DNA from: an uncultured Lachnospiraceae bacterium
GTDB taxonomy: Bacteria; Bacillota; Clostridia; Lachnospirales; Lachnospiraceae
Reading direction: 5' to 3'
Length of the DNA: 64,000 bases
NCBI GenBank assembly: GCA_947628705.1
Contig: CANRAZ010000003.1
Span: forward strand, 1 to 64,000
Shown here piece after piece: positions 1 through 8,814 of this stretch. The notes beneath the pieces are model-generated. The model did not search any database and had not been told where the DNA came from. It worked only from the letters and a program-made list of their open reading frames with translations. The translations under genes were made by a program, and so were the position numbers. Position 1 is the first letter of the stretch; each line of letters begins with the position of its first letter.

Positions 1-76
1 ATAACAGCACTTGTAAAATCATTGTCAATCCAAAATACAGAACAAAATAAGCAATCGCTTTCCATATACCCTTCAT
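1..76 (-). CDS. N-terminus of a hydrophobic membrane protein, truncated by the window edge
   Basis: Minus-strand ATG at 76 preceded by AAAGGATTGAAAGT; reads MKGIWKAIAYFVLYFGLTMILQVLL without a stop to the edge. Confidence 0.5.
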   Translation of the reverse strand, partial: MKGIWKAIAYFVLYFGLTMILQVLL

Positions 77-205
77 ACTTTCAATCCTTTCGTTGTCAAA
101 GCAATCTTACTAACAAATTATAGTCTCCCAATATCAACCAAAAAAACCCGATTTGTACCTTTAACAGAATACCACAATCACCCCCATATTTCTATCAAAT
201 TTTCA

Positions 206-331
206 TTAAATTTCTTCCTCCCTCCGCTTAGTCCTGCTCTGTTGCCTGTTATGCTGTCGGCTCTCGTTCTGAAGCTCCCTCTCAAGGTTCTTCTTATTGT
301 AGCTGATTACCTCGGCATAAGCTAATGACTG
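206..331 (-). other. Start-less charged coding remnant (...SLAYAEVISYNKKNLERELQNESRQHNRQQSRTKRREEEI*)
   Basis: Open minus frame ending in TAA at 206-208 with protein-like composition; no obvious start; abuts the 333-923 ORF. Confidence 0.3.
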
Positions 332-332
332 T

Positions 333-923
333 TTATCCTTTATCAAAATGGGTTTGATATGTAAGAAGCACACTCACGCACACGTCCATTTCTATTTCCT
401 TATCTGATTTCACGTAACAGCCATAGATAAGCTTAAGGCTGTCATTGTCTCTAAGGTAAACCGCAGACATGTCGTCCTCGGAAATCCGGTCCGGATCGTA
501 ACCTCCCTTTTCCACCACATAAGCCAGCTTATCTGTGCCTATATACGCAAAGTTATATCTTGAATCATTTAAAAGATATTTAAAAAGAATATCCCATTCT
601 TCATCGGAAAAATCAAGATCACCTTCCAAATCGTTTATGACTATGTAAGCCTTTGAATAGCCGTCGCGTATTTTTAATGCTTCTTTAGTTATCTCTGTTT
701 CAAATCTTATCGGAATTTCAAATTCAAATCCGTCCCACTGCCCAAACCATATAATGTCCGCAGGCATTTTTTCACGTATGAAATAGGCTTCATATTCACC
801 CTGCTGCCAATCTTCCTTTTCCGATGCTTCCTCACGCTGATTATTTTTATAGATGCCGACCGACAATCCGACGAGCGCCCCTATAATAAGCAGGAGGACA
901 AAAACCGCCACCGCTTTTTTCAT
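333..923 (-). CDS. Membrane-anchored protein of unknown function (N-terminal TM helix)
   Basis: 196-aa ORF with N-terminal hydrophobic helix MKKAVAVFVLLLIIGALVGLSVGIY. Confidence 0.65.
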   Translation of the reverse strand: MKKAVAVFVLLLIIGALVGLSVGIYKNNQREEASEKEDWQQGEYEAYFIREKMPADIIWFGQWDGFEFEIPIRFETEITKEALKIRDGYSKAYIVINDLEGDLDFSDEEWDILFKYLLNDSRYNFAYIGTDKLAYVVEKGGYDPDRISEDDMSAVYLRDNDSLKLIYGCYVKSDKEIEMDVCVSVLLTYQTHFDKG

Positions 924-991
924 AAAATCACCTGCTCCAAACCGTTTTGAGTTTATCTTTTTATAATTGCGTCAATAGTTTCATAAAATAC

Positions 992-1021
992 GGAGCCGGA
1001 ATCATTCACGATTCCGGCTCC
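992..1021 (-). terminator. Hairpin overlapping the 3' end of rpiB
   Basis: GGAGCCGGAAT / ATTCCGGCTCC, 11-bp perfect stem; stop codon lies in the loop side; short T-rich tail on minus strand. Confidence 0.5.
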
Positions 1022-1457
1022 GATTGCTCTGCAATTCAAGCATTTTCACTCGCCTGATGTGCTTTTCTTCATTTGAAAACTCCGTATCAAGGAAAGTATC
1101 GACTATTTTAAGCGCCAGCTCAGGCTCAACGCACTTTGCGCCCATCGCCAGCATATTTGCGTTATTATGCTCTCTTGTGAGCCTTGCAGTCATCGTATCG
1201 TGACAGAGCCCGCAGCGTATGCCCGGATATTTGTTTGCCGCAATTGAAATTCCGATGCCTGTCGTACAAATCAAAATTCCCTTTTCACAGCTTCCGTCAA
1301 GTACAGCCTCCGCAGCCTTTTTTGCAAAAACAGGATAGTCGCATGAAGATGTATCGTAGGTTCCAAAATCTCTGTACTCCAATCCTCTTTCTTCGAGGTG
1401 TTTTTTTACCGTCTGCATCAGTGCGTAACCGCCGTGGTCGCATCCAAGTGAAATCAT
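1002..1457 (-). CDS. rpiB: Ribose-5-phosphate isomerase B (RpiB/LacAB family)
   Basis: MISLGCDHGGYALMQTVKKHL, GTGIGISIAANK, NANMLAMG motifs. Confidence 0.92.
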   Translation of the reverse strand: MISLGCDHGGYALMQTVKKHLEERGLEYRDFGTYDTSSCDYPVFAKKAAEAVLDGSCEKGILICTTGIGISIAANKYPGIRCGLCHDTMTARLTREHNNANMLAMGAKCVEPELALKIVDTFLDTEFSNEEKHIRRVKMLELQSNRSRNRE

Positions 1458-1538
1458 ATTCTTTCCTTTCCAGTCGCAAGGTTTATTTTCCGCTATGCCG
1501 TCCCAAGCTCTTTCGGGCTGCTCTTCCCCGTTTCCGTT

Positions 1539-1976
1539 CTAATCCGCCAGTTTAAGATCCAGCTTTTTTAAAACAATAGCAAGCTGTTCATAGCACTTTT
1601 CGTAGTCCATTAACGTTCCGCCGTAAGGATCGGCAATTTCCTGTTCCTCTACGTAATCCCAAAGCACCGCCACATCTATAAGCGGATATGCAGAATAGAA
1701 TGAAGCCCTCTGTTCTTCGCTCATCGTGAGAACCAGCGTGTCTCTGTCAAAATCCTGTTCCGAAAGCGCTGTGCTGGTCGGAGACACTGCTTCAAGCTCA
1801 TGGCTTCCAAGCACAACTGAAACCTTCGGATTAATCGGGCTTTCAAAAAGCACCACAAGCCCTCTCGAAATTATTTCCGCCTGCTTGTCGCTGCATATGC
1901 TCCGAAAAACGGAAGCTGCAAGCGGCCCCATTGCCGAATCATCACGGCTGATAAATAACACCCTTCTATACTTCAT
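1539..1976 (-). CDS. Low-molecular-weight protein-tyrosine-phosphatase-fold protein, catalytic P-loop not conserved
   Basis: LMW-PTP-like length and C-terminal DPYGGTLMDYEKCYEQL; between sua5 and rpiB as in the ywlC-ywlE-rpiB neighbourhood; N-terminal loop is ISRDDSAMGPLAA rather than CTGNTCRSPMA. Confidence 0.8.
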   Translation of the reverse strand: MKYRRVLFISRDDSAMGPLAASVFRSICSDKQAEIISRGLVVLFESPINPKVSVVLGSHELEAVSPTSTALSEQDFDRDTLVLTMSEEQRASFYSAYPLIDVAVLWDYVEEQEIADPYGGTLMDYEKCYEQLAIVLKKLDLKLAD

Positions 1977-2012
1977 AGCTTATCGACCTCCCCCACTTGC
2001 CGACAAAAATTA

Positions 2013-3101
2013 CTAATCGCTTACGGTTATTATATTATAACCTGCGGCTTTTAGCAACCTATTCATTATCGCCCTCCCCACTCCGGGCGAAAAAAAGCTC
2101 TCTGCGTATATAAAATCTGCTTCCTCATCGTCAAATTTTCTTAACATTTCAAAAAGGTGAGAAGCAATTTCACCTTCATCTGTCCTTCTTCCTAAGCTTT
2201 CCGCAATATCGGCATTGTAATACGCAATGCTTTCCTCAGTTGCAAGAACCGCTGTTTTAAAGCCATGCCTGCGTTTTTCTGCGATTTCAGAATTAATTCT
2301 TTTGATAACCTTTTCGGGACTGCCCTCAAATACCGTAAGCTCTCCCCTTGGAGCATAATGCCTGTATTTCATTCCCGGAGCCTTCGCAACCGCATTTTTG
2401 TCCGCTTCCCTTGCAATGACGGCAGGATCATATTCAATTTCAGGAATTATCTCTCTTATCTGCTCAAGAGTTATGAATCCCGGCCGCAGTATCAAAGGCC
2501 GTTCCGACGACAAGTCTACAATTGTAGACTCAAGTCCTATCGGCACCGGACCGCCGTCGATTATAAGCGGGATTTTCCCTTTAAGATCCTCCATGCAATG
2601 CTCTGCGCGAGTCGTGCTTGGTCTTCCGGAAGCGTTAGCGCTCGGCGCGGCAATATAAAGTCCCGACTGCTTTATAAGGCTCATTGCAATTTCGTCTGAC
2701 GGCATCCTTACCGCCACCGTATCAAGCCCTCCGGTAGTCGTTTTCGGAACAATTTCCGATTTTTTTACAATCACCGTAAGCGGCCCCGGCCAGAAACGCT
2801 CCGTAAGCCTGACCGCACCTTCCGGCACCTCGCGCCCCACGGAAAAAAGAGCTTCCTTTTCCGCAACATGCACTATAAGAGGATTATCGGAAGGGCGTCC
2901 CTTTGCAGCATATATTCTTGACGCCGCAGTCTTATCCAGCGCATTTCCGCCCAGCCCATAAACGGTTTCCGTCGGAAATGCAACAAGCTCTCCTTTTTTC
3001 AGCAGCTCGCAGGCTTCATTCAAAACCGAATCAGAAAACCCTTTTCTGTCCACGCGAAGCAGCTTAGTTTCATACGTTTTGTCCATTTTCTGCTGAAACA
3101 T
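2013..3101 (-). CDS. sua5: L-threonylcarbamoyladenylate synthase (Sua5/YciO/YrdC with Sua5 C-terminal domain)
   Basis: GELVAFPTETVYGLGGNA, KGRPSDNPLIVH, SANASGRPSTT, APGMKYRHYAP motifs. Start may be the internal ATG at 3086. Confidence 0.93.
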   Translation of the reverse strand: MFQQKMDKTYETKLLRVDRKGFSDSVLNEACELLKKGELVAFPTETVYGLGGNALDKTAASRIYAAKGRPSDNPLIVHVAEKEALFSVGREVPEGAVRLTERFWPGPLTVIVKKSEIVPKTTTGGLDTVAVRMPSDEIAMSLIKQSGLYIAAPSANASGRPSTTRAEHCMEDLKGKIPLIIDGGPVPIGLESTIVDLSSERPLILRPGFITLEQIREIIPEIEYDPAVIAREADKNAVAKAPGMKYRHYAPRGELTVFEGSPEKVIKRINSEIAEKRRHGFKTAVLATEESIAYYNADIAESLGRRTDEGEIASHLFEMLRKFDDEEADFIYAESFFSPGVGRAIMNRLLKAAGYNIITVSD

Positions 3102-3125
3102 AAGCCTGCCCCACGAGGCAGGCTT
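3102..3125 (-). terminator. 9-bp hairpin directly upstream of the sua5 ORF start
   Basis: AAGCCTGCC-TCGTGG-GGCAGGCTT on the minus strand; no strong U-tract. Confidence 0.35.
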
Positions 3126-3290
3126 ACCGTTAACTTTCTGTCAGATACGGGTTTACCCTTTATTTTCTGTTTCGTAAAGGGCAGCCCTTTATTTTCCGTT
3201 GCACCAATGTTTGCCCTTTGTTTTGTTAAGGCAGCATTTATCCTTTGTTCTGTTAATCCAATGTTTAATGTTTACCCTTTATTTTCTGTC
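3124..3290 (-). repeat. Degenerate tandem repeat, about 28 bp period, downstream of and including the citrate synthase stop
   Basis: Six related units (plus-strand core like tttacccttta-ttttctgtt) beginning near 3124, 3152, 3181, 3210, 3237 and 3271. Confidence 0.75.
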
Positions 3291-4652
3291 GCACATCGAA
3301 ACATAATCAACGTGATGACCGACATACTTATAGGCAGGACGTATGATTTTTCCGTCATTGATAATTTCCTCAAGGCGGTGCGCGCTCCAGCCTGCAATCC
3401 TTGAAATCGCAAAAATCGGAGTGTACATTTCAATTGGAATCTCAAGCATATCGTAAACAAATCCGCTGTAAAAATCCACATTTGCGCAAACAGGCTTGAA
3501 GGTTCTCCTGTTTTCCACGATTAAACGCTTTGCAATGGCTTCTACCTTGTCGTAAAGATTAAATTCGTCCATGCGGCCCTTTTCCTCTGCCAGTCTCTTT
3601 GCGTATTCCTTTAAAATCACCTGTCTTGGGTCGGAAACCGTGTAAACCGCATGCCCTATGCCGTAAATCAGTCCGTTATGGTCAAACGCCTGCCTGTTGA
3701 GGACCCTCCTGAGATAAGCTTCAATCTGGTCTTCGCTGGTCCAGTCCTTTACTTCCTTCATCAGCTCAATGAACATTCCTCTTGCCTTAAGGTTCGCTCC
3801 GCCGTGCCTGAAGCCCTTAAGAGAACATATTGCGGCTGCGATTGTCGAATATGTATCGGTTCCTGAGGAGGTTACAACGTGAGTCGTAAATGTTGAGTTG
3901 TTGCCGCCGCCGTGTTCTGCATGTATGACAAGCGCAACGTCAAGCAGCTTCGCCTCAAGCTCCGTATATTCTCCGCTCGGTCTGAGCATTGCAAGTATAT
4001 TTTCTGCGACTGACTTCTCCGGATCAGGGTTCCTCAGCATCAGTGAACTGTGTTTGTTTATATGCTGATCCGCCCAATAAGCATATACCGAAATAACAGG
4101 GGTTTTTGCAATAAGGTTTATGGACTGTAAAAGCACGTTGCCGACCGAGATGTCCTCCGGGTTTGCGTCATATGAATACAGAGTAAGTATGCTTCTCTGC
4201 AAAGCGTTCATTATGTTGCTGCTCGGCGCCTTCATTATTACGTCTCTGGAAAACTTTCTGGACAAATCCATCTGCGCATGAAGTATTGTCATAAAATCCT
4301 TAAGCTGCCTTTCATTCGGCAGCGCTCCGAAAAGCAGAAGATACGCTGTCTCTTCAAAAGCAAACCTTCTTCCTTGAAGCCCTTTTATCAGTTTGGTCAC
4401 ATCGTAGCCCTGATAATAAAGACGTCCGTCCGAAGGCACTTTCACGCCGTTGACGGTGTCATATCCGCACACATCGGAAATCTCTGTAAGGCCCGTCAGA
4501 ACTCCTGCGCCGCTGCTGTCACGGAGTCCCCTCTTAACATCATACTCAAGATACAGATTCTGGTCTATCGCGCCGGATTTCATGCACTCATTAAGAAGCG
4601 AACTGAACGATTCCTCCATATCCGGTTCAAGATCCATCATTGTTTTTGCCAT
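3279..4652 (-). CDS. Citrate synthase
   Basis: HAEHGGGNNSTFTTHVV, GFRHGGANLKA, IYGIGHAVYTVSDPR, NVDFYSGFVYDML motifs. Start set at 4652 (MAKTMMDLEPD) with upstream ACGAAAGGAGAG. Confidence 0.93.
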   Translation of the reverse strand: MAKTMMDLEPDMEESFSSLLNECMKSGAIDQNLYLEYDVKRGLRDSSGAGVLTGLTEISDVCGYDTVNGVKVPSDGRLYYQGYDVTKLIKGLQGRRFAFEETAYLLLFGALPNERQLKDFMTILHAQMDLSRKFSRDVIMKAPSSNIMNALQRSILTLYSYDANPEDISVGNVLLQSINLIAKTPVISVYAYWADQHINKHSSLMLRNPDPEKSVAENILAMLRPSGEYTELEAKLLDVALVIHAEHGGGNNSTFTTHVVTSSGTDTYSTIAAAICSLKGFRHGGANLKARGMFIELMKEVKDWTSEDQIEAYLRRVLNRQAFDHNGLIYGIGHAVYTVSDPRQVILKEYAKRLAEEKGRMDEFNLYDKVEAIAKRLIVENRRTFKPVCANVDFYSGFVYDMLEIPIEMYTPIFAISRIAGWSAHRLEEIINDGKIIRPAYKYVGHHVDYVSMCDRK

Positions 4653-4761
4653 ACTTGACTCTCCTTTCGTCTGGTTATAAACAAAAAGACGTTGCAAATG
4701 GCAACGTCCTCGTCTGTCATAAATAAAAATGTGAATTATGCGGCCCAGCTTTCTTCTACCG

Positions 4762-5166
4762 TTACTCTTCCGAATGGTATAAAGACCTCCATTCAAGGTC
4801 TCCATGGCTAAGCCCCTTAATCAGCATTTCTGCCGTAGCAATATTTGTAGCCAGCGGGATGCTGTAGGTATCGCATAAAGGAATTACTTTGTTGAAAAGG
4901 TTTTCATAATTGGAAACCTTTGTTACATCCCTGAGGAATATTACCATATCTAATTGATTCTGTTCTATCATAATTGCGATCTGCTGTTCGCCGCCCAAGG
5001 TTCCGGACAGGAACTTGTGTACATGCAGGTTAGTAGCTTCTTCAATTACGCGCCCAGTCGCACCGGTCGAGTACAACTGCTGTTTCCCCAATATTCCTTT
5101 ATATGCTATACAGAGATTCTGCATAAGCATTTTGCGAGCATCGTCTGCAATAAGCCCAATGTTCAT
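4762..5166 (-). CDS. mgsA: Methylglyoxal synthase
   Basis: MNIGLIADDARKMLM, LYSTGATGRVIEEAT, SGTLGGEQQIA, ATNIATAEMLI motifs. ORF extends upstream to 5253 but MNIGLIADD is the expected N-terminus. Confidence 0.9.
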   Translation of the reverse strand: MNIGLIADDARKMLMQNLCIAYKGILGKQQLYSTGATGRVIEEATNLHVHKFLSGTLGGEQQIAIMIEQNQLDMVIFLRDVTKVSNYENLFNKVIPLCDTYSIPLATNIATAEMLIKGLSHGDLEWRSLYHSEE

Positions 5167-5249
5167 CTGAATCCTCCAATACCTTCTCGCACCCATTTTC
5201 TCCTTATTAATAGAGTACATTATCCCATAAAAAAAATCAACATTAAATT

Positions 5250-6074
5250 TCATTTTTGGAAACTTTTTTGATAGAGGCGGACGCCGTTTCTGATAGCTTC
5301 CGCCATGCTTTGCTGATAATTTTCATCAAGCAGACGGCTTTCGTCCTCAGGGTTGCTCAAAAAACCGCATTCCGCAATTACTACAGGACATTCAGTGTGT
5401 ACAAACAGATAATAGCTTGCGTCCGCTTTCGGTTTTCTCTTGTTATCCGGCTCCACCTCCAAAAGACTTTCCTGTACAAATTCAGCCAGCTTTTTCCCTG
5501 CCTCAGAGCCCTTGCTGTAAAAGACCTGTGCCCCATGCACGCTGCTGTCCGAATAACTGTTTTGATGTATGGAAATAACAAGAGCCGCCTCGCTGTCGCT
5601 TATTATGTCCACCCTGTTCGCCAAATCCTCAATTTTCCCATAATCGCCGGTACAGATCGAAACGTCGGAATCCCTTGTCAAAACCACATTGTAGCCTTCG
5701 GCCTCCAAAAGAGGTTTAAGCTTAAGCGCAATCGAAAGGTTTATATTCTTTTCCTCTGTTCCGTTTCTGCTTACCTTTCCCGGATCCTCCCCTCCGTGTC
5801 CGGCATCTATTACAATCGTTCCTATATTGGTCGTATAGGTATCCGTCTTTTCTCCGTTTTCGTAAATTGTAACGACTCCCTCCGCAAACGTGGAGTCGGT
5901 TTTCCTTTCGTTATGCTCCGTAACAATACAGACTAAAGCAAAAAGAATAAAAAGCACAACAATGCAGGCTCTGAAATTTCTGCCGCTTTTTTCCGCTCCG
6001 TTATCGTTAAAGCCGTTTGCTTTTGCAACGTTTTTTCTATTGTAATTTTCTTCAATTTTCCTGCTCTCATCCAT
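5250..6074 (-). CDS. N-acetylmuramoyl-L-alanine amidase (Amidase_3, CwlD-like)
   Basis: IVIDAGHGGEDPG, SIHQNSY, VVIAECGFLSNPEDE motifs, N-terminal TM. Confidence 0.9.
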   Translation of the reverse strand: MDESRKIEENYNRKNVAKANGFNDNGAEKSGRNFRACIVVLFILFALVCIVTEHNERKTDSTFAEGVVTIYENGEKTDTYTTNIGTIVIDAGHGGEDPGKVSRNGTEEKNINLSIALKLKPLLEAEGYNVVLTRDSDVSICTGDYGKIEDLANRVDIISDSEAALVISIHQNSYSDSSVHGAQVFYSKGSEAGKKLAEFVQESLLEVEPDNKRKPKADASYYLFVHTECPVVIAECGFLSNPEDESRLLDENYQQSMAEAIRNGVRLYQKSFQK

Positions 6075-6132
6075 ACATCAAAACCGAATGAACGTTTTTG
6101 ATATTCTATTCCGAATTATGAAATTAAAGAAC

Positions 6133-6158
6133 AAAAAATGCGCCCGTTACGGGCGCAT
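6133..6158 (-). terminator. Rho-independent terminator of spoVAC
   Basis: TGCGCCCGTAACGGGCGCATTTTTT on the minus strand. Confidence 0.85.
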
Positions 6159-6202
6159 TCAGCATATAATAAATATCTGACATATATAAATGAAATATTC
6201 GG

Positions 6203-6703
6203 CTATCCGATAAATCCAACCGTCTTTAAAATCCAGTAAATAAGTCCTAAAACCCATGAGCTGAATATTCCGTAAAGAATGACCGGGCCGGCAACCTTAA
6301 AAATCTGACAGCCGATGCCGAAAACCTGCCCCTCTTTTTTATACTCAATTGCAGAAGACGAAACTGAATTTGCAAAGCCTGTGATTGGTACTACCGTTCC
6401 CGCTCCTGCAAATTTTGCTATTGTCGAATACCAGCCAAGACCGGTAAGAATCACGGACAGGAGCACAAGCACAACTACGGTGCATAGCTTCGCATCCTCT
6501 TCGCTTATGTTTAAGCCGATCCATATATTTGTGCTTATCTGTCCGAGAACGCAAATCAGTCCTCCCACCCAAAATGCGTTTATCATATTGAGCAGCCAGC
6601 TGCACTTTGGCGTCTTCTGTTTAACGTACTCTCCGTAAAGCTTTTTCTGCTTTAAACTGTTCTGTTCACCCAGAACCTTTGCCGCATTGACCTCCTGCTT
6701 CAT
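6203..6703 (-). CDS. spoVAC: Stage V sporulation protein AC
   Basis: Multi-TM with GTVVPITGFANSVSSSAIEYKKEGQVFGIGCQIFKVAGPVILYG, typical of SpoVAC. Confidence 0.93.
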   Translation of the reverse strand: MKQEVNAAKVLGEQNSLKQKKLYGEYVKQKTPKCSWLLNMINAFWVGGLICVLGQISTNIWIGLNISEEDAKLCTVVVLVLLSVILTGLGWYSTIAKFAGAGTVVPITGFANSVSSSAIEYKKEGQVFGIGCQIFKVAGPVILYGIFSSWVLGLIYWILKTVGFIG

Positions 6704-6740
6704 TTTACCTCCAAAACCGTTACAAAATTCAATCTGAATT

Positions 6741-6770
6741 TAGAGTAACCTTATTTCGGAGAATTATTCA
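6741..6770 (-). promoter_or_regulatory. Candidate SigF/SigG-type promoter for spoVAC
   Basis: TGAATA-N17-TACTCTA; -35 matches TGMATR, -10 is a partial match to CATWNTA. Confidence 0.4.
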
Positions 6771-7936
6771 AAATTTTTATTTGATATTCCGCTTTCCTTC
6801 CTCTTCTTTACGGTATATCCTATATAAACCGCCGAAACAAGCACTAACGTCGCGCTCACTACCTCAACTGCGTTTATTATAAGCTTCCCCTTTCCAAAAG
6901 CGGTGTAGACGTCTGTTATCTCCTCGTCAGTCAGCTTTTCTCCAAGAGTAAAGGAAAAATTATCTCCTCTGCCCTTGTACCTTACGGTCCAGACGCCGTC
7001 GTCAAGATATCTGGCAGCATCGCATTCAATCATCGGGAGTATACCGCTTTCCGGCAGCTTAAACGTAACGGTTATGTCCCCTACGCGGTAAAAGCTGTTG
7101 ATATTTTCGCCTATATACAAGTAGGTATATGAGGTTCCCATGTCGGTATATTTCGTCGCTCTGTTCATTTCCCCAAGTATATCGCTTTCAATCTCCAGAC
7201 TGTGGCTCGAACCGGGTTCAAAGTTGAGATTATAGATGACGCTGCAAAGATACAGCTCTCCTTCTTCGCTTTCCCTGTAATAATCTGCGGTATCGTTTTC
7301 AGGCTGATTATTCTCATTTTCCTCCAGCGACGCCGCATATGAATACATTGAAAAGCCCTCTTCAAAAAAAACATTGTAGTCAACGGACGCAAGGGTTTCG
7401 TTCATGCTGTCATAAACCGAATCCGAAAGCAGCTTGTCCGCTTTAGAGTTTGCATATATCATTCCGTTTACGGATTTGCCGTCGATAATTATGCTTCTTC
7501 CGCTCTCAAAGTCCTGTGCCTCTTCTCTTTTAACCGTTACCTTTTCAAGACGCAAAAGTTCAGGCACGGCAATTGAGACGTTTTCCTCCTTCGTAGAAGC
7601 ATTAGTCAGCACATAAGAAGCCCTTACGCTTGCATTTACCTCATCTCCAAGCGGCGCTGCGGCTTCCGTAAAATCAAAAACCAGTGTTTCGCTGTCCAAG
7701 GATATTTTATTTTCAGATGAAATTCCAATTTCCACTCCGCATGTACCGTCACGGTGAGTGCGGTATTTTCCCTCAGGGTCAGGCACCGATATGTCCTCCA
7801 ACGTACCGTTTTCTCCTGATGCGGCCTCTGCATATGTGCAGAGCGCCGCTTTCTGCAAAACGATAATCAGAACAAGCACAAGCGCTGCACAGCAATTTAT
7901 TTTTATTTTAATACGGTTTCTTCCTGCTGCTGCCAT
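6764..7936 (-). CDS. Secreted/membrane-anchored protein of unknown function in the sporulation cluster
   Basis: Signal-like N-terminus, large polar ectodomain, single C-terminal TM followed by KKRKE. Confidence 0.7.
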   Translation of the reverse strand: MAAAGRNRIKIKINCCAALVLVLIIVLQKAALCTYAEAASGENGTLEDISVPDPEGKYRTHRDGTCGVEIGISSENKISLDSETLVFDFTEAAAPLGDEVNASVRASYVLTNASTKEENVSIAVPELLRLEKVTVKREEAQDFESGRSIIIDGKSVNGMIYANSKADKLLSDSVYDSMNETLASVDYNVFFEEGFSMYSYAASLEENENNQPENDTADYYRESEEGELYLCSVIYNLNFEPGSSHSLEIESDILGEMNRATKYTDMGTSYTYLYIGENINSFYRVGDITVTFKLPESGILPMIECDAARYLDDGVWTVRYKGRGDNFSFTLGEKLTDEEITDVYTAFGKGKLIINAVEVVSATLVLVSAVYIGYTVKKRKESGISNKNFE

Positions 7937-7995
7937 TAATCCTCCGAAACAGAATTAATTTATCCTCATTATTCTAGTCTTATTTATCCCTTTTG

Positions 7996-8712
7996 TCAAA
8001 CTGTAAGTCTCTCCTTAAGACACGCCAATATCTTCTTTTCAAGTCTCGATACCTGAACCTGAGATATATCCAGCATTTCCGCGACCTCAGACTGCGTTTT
8101 ATTTTCGTAATATCTTTTTCCGATAATAAACCTGTCTCTCTCTCCTAACGAAGCCACGACCTCGCCCAGCGCCATGTGATTTAATATTTCTTCCGAAAAC
8201 TCCTCATTGTCTCCTGTTTTATCAATCAGGTACACGTCTGAGCCGTCGCTGTCATAGATGGTTTTATACAACGACTCAACCTCAGAACACGCCGCCACCG
8301 CCATTGCGGCGTCGTATATATCAAGTCCGGCCGCCTCTGCCATTTCCTCAAGCGTGGCTTCACGTCCTTTTTCTTTTTCAATAGCGTCTTTGCTTCTGTA
8401 AAGGTTTCTTGCATTGTCTTTTATTATTCTGCTTACCTTGATCAGGCCGTCATCTCTTAAAAATCTTTTTATCTCGCCCTGAATAAGCGGAACGGCATAT
8501 GTTGAAAACTGAAGACCCAGCGACAAATCAAATTTATCTATTGCTTTGATAAGTCCAATGTTGCCTATTTGAAACAAATCCTCTGCTTCACAGCCTCTTC
8601 CCACAAAACGCTTAACTATGCTCCATACAAGACCTGCATTCTTTAGTACCAGTTCATTGCGCGCCTCACAGTCACCCTCCTGAGACCGCTTAAGCAAAGA
8701 AACGGTATCCAA
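7996..8712 (-). CDS. sigF: RNA polymerase sporulation sigma factor SigF
   Basis: Sigma-70 region 2 (AEDLFQIGNIGLIKAIDKFD) and region 4 (QSEVAEMLDISQVQVSRLEKKIL); follows spoIIAA-spoIIAB. TTG at 8712 has AGGAGG spaced 8 nt. Confidence 0.93.
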   Translation of the reverse strand: MDTVSLLKRSQEGDCEARNELVLKNAGLVWSIVKRFVGRGCEAEDLFQIGNIGLIKAIDKFDLSLGLQFSTYAVPLIQGEIKRFLRDDGLIKVSRIIKDNARNLYRSKDAIEKEKGREATLEEMAEAAGLDIYDAAMAVAACSEVESLYKTIYDSDGSDVYLIDKTGDNEEFSEEILNHMALGEVVASLGERDRFIIGKRYYENKTQSEVAEMLDISQVQVSRLEKKILACLKERLTV

Positions 8713-8814
8713 ACGCAACTCCTCCTTAACACATTTTCTGCATATACACTGTTTGCTTCGTATGCAGTCATTTTTCTGCCTTTACCGAGACGATAACTGC
8801 TCCTGCCAAAGCAG

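Noticed and set aside
3124-3290. Repeat array as a CRISPR
   Set aside because: Units are degenerate and contiguous with no unique spacers of constant length, and no cas genes are present.
5256-5936. 226-aa plus-strand ORF
   Set aside because: Antisense to the CwlD-like amidase, which has clear catalytic motifs.
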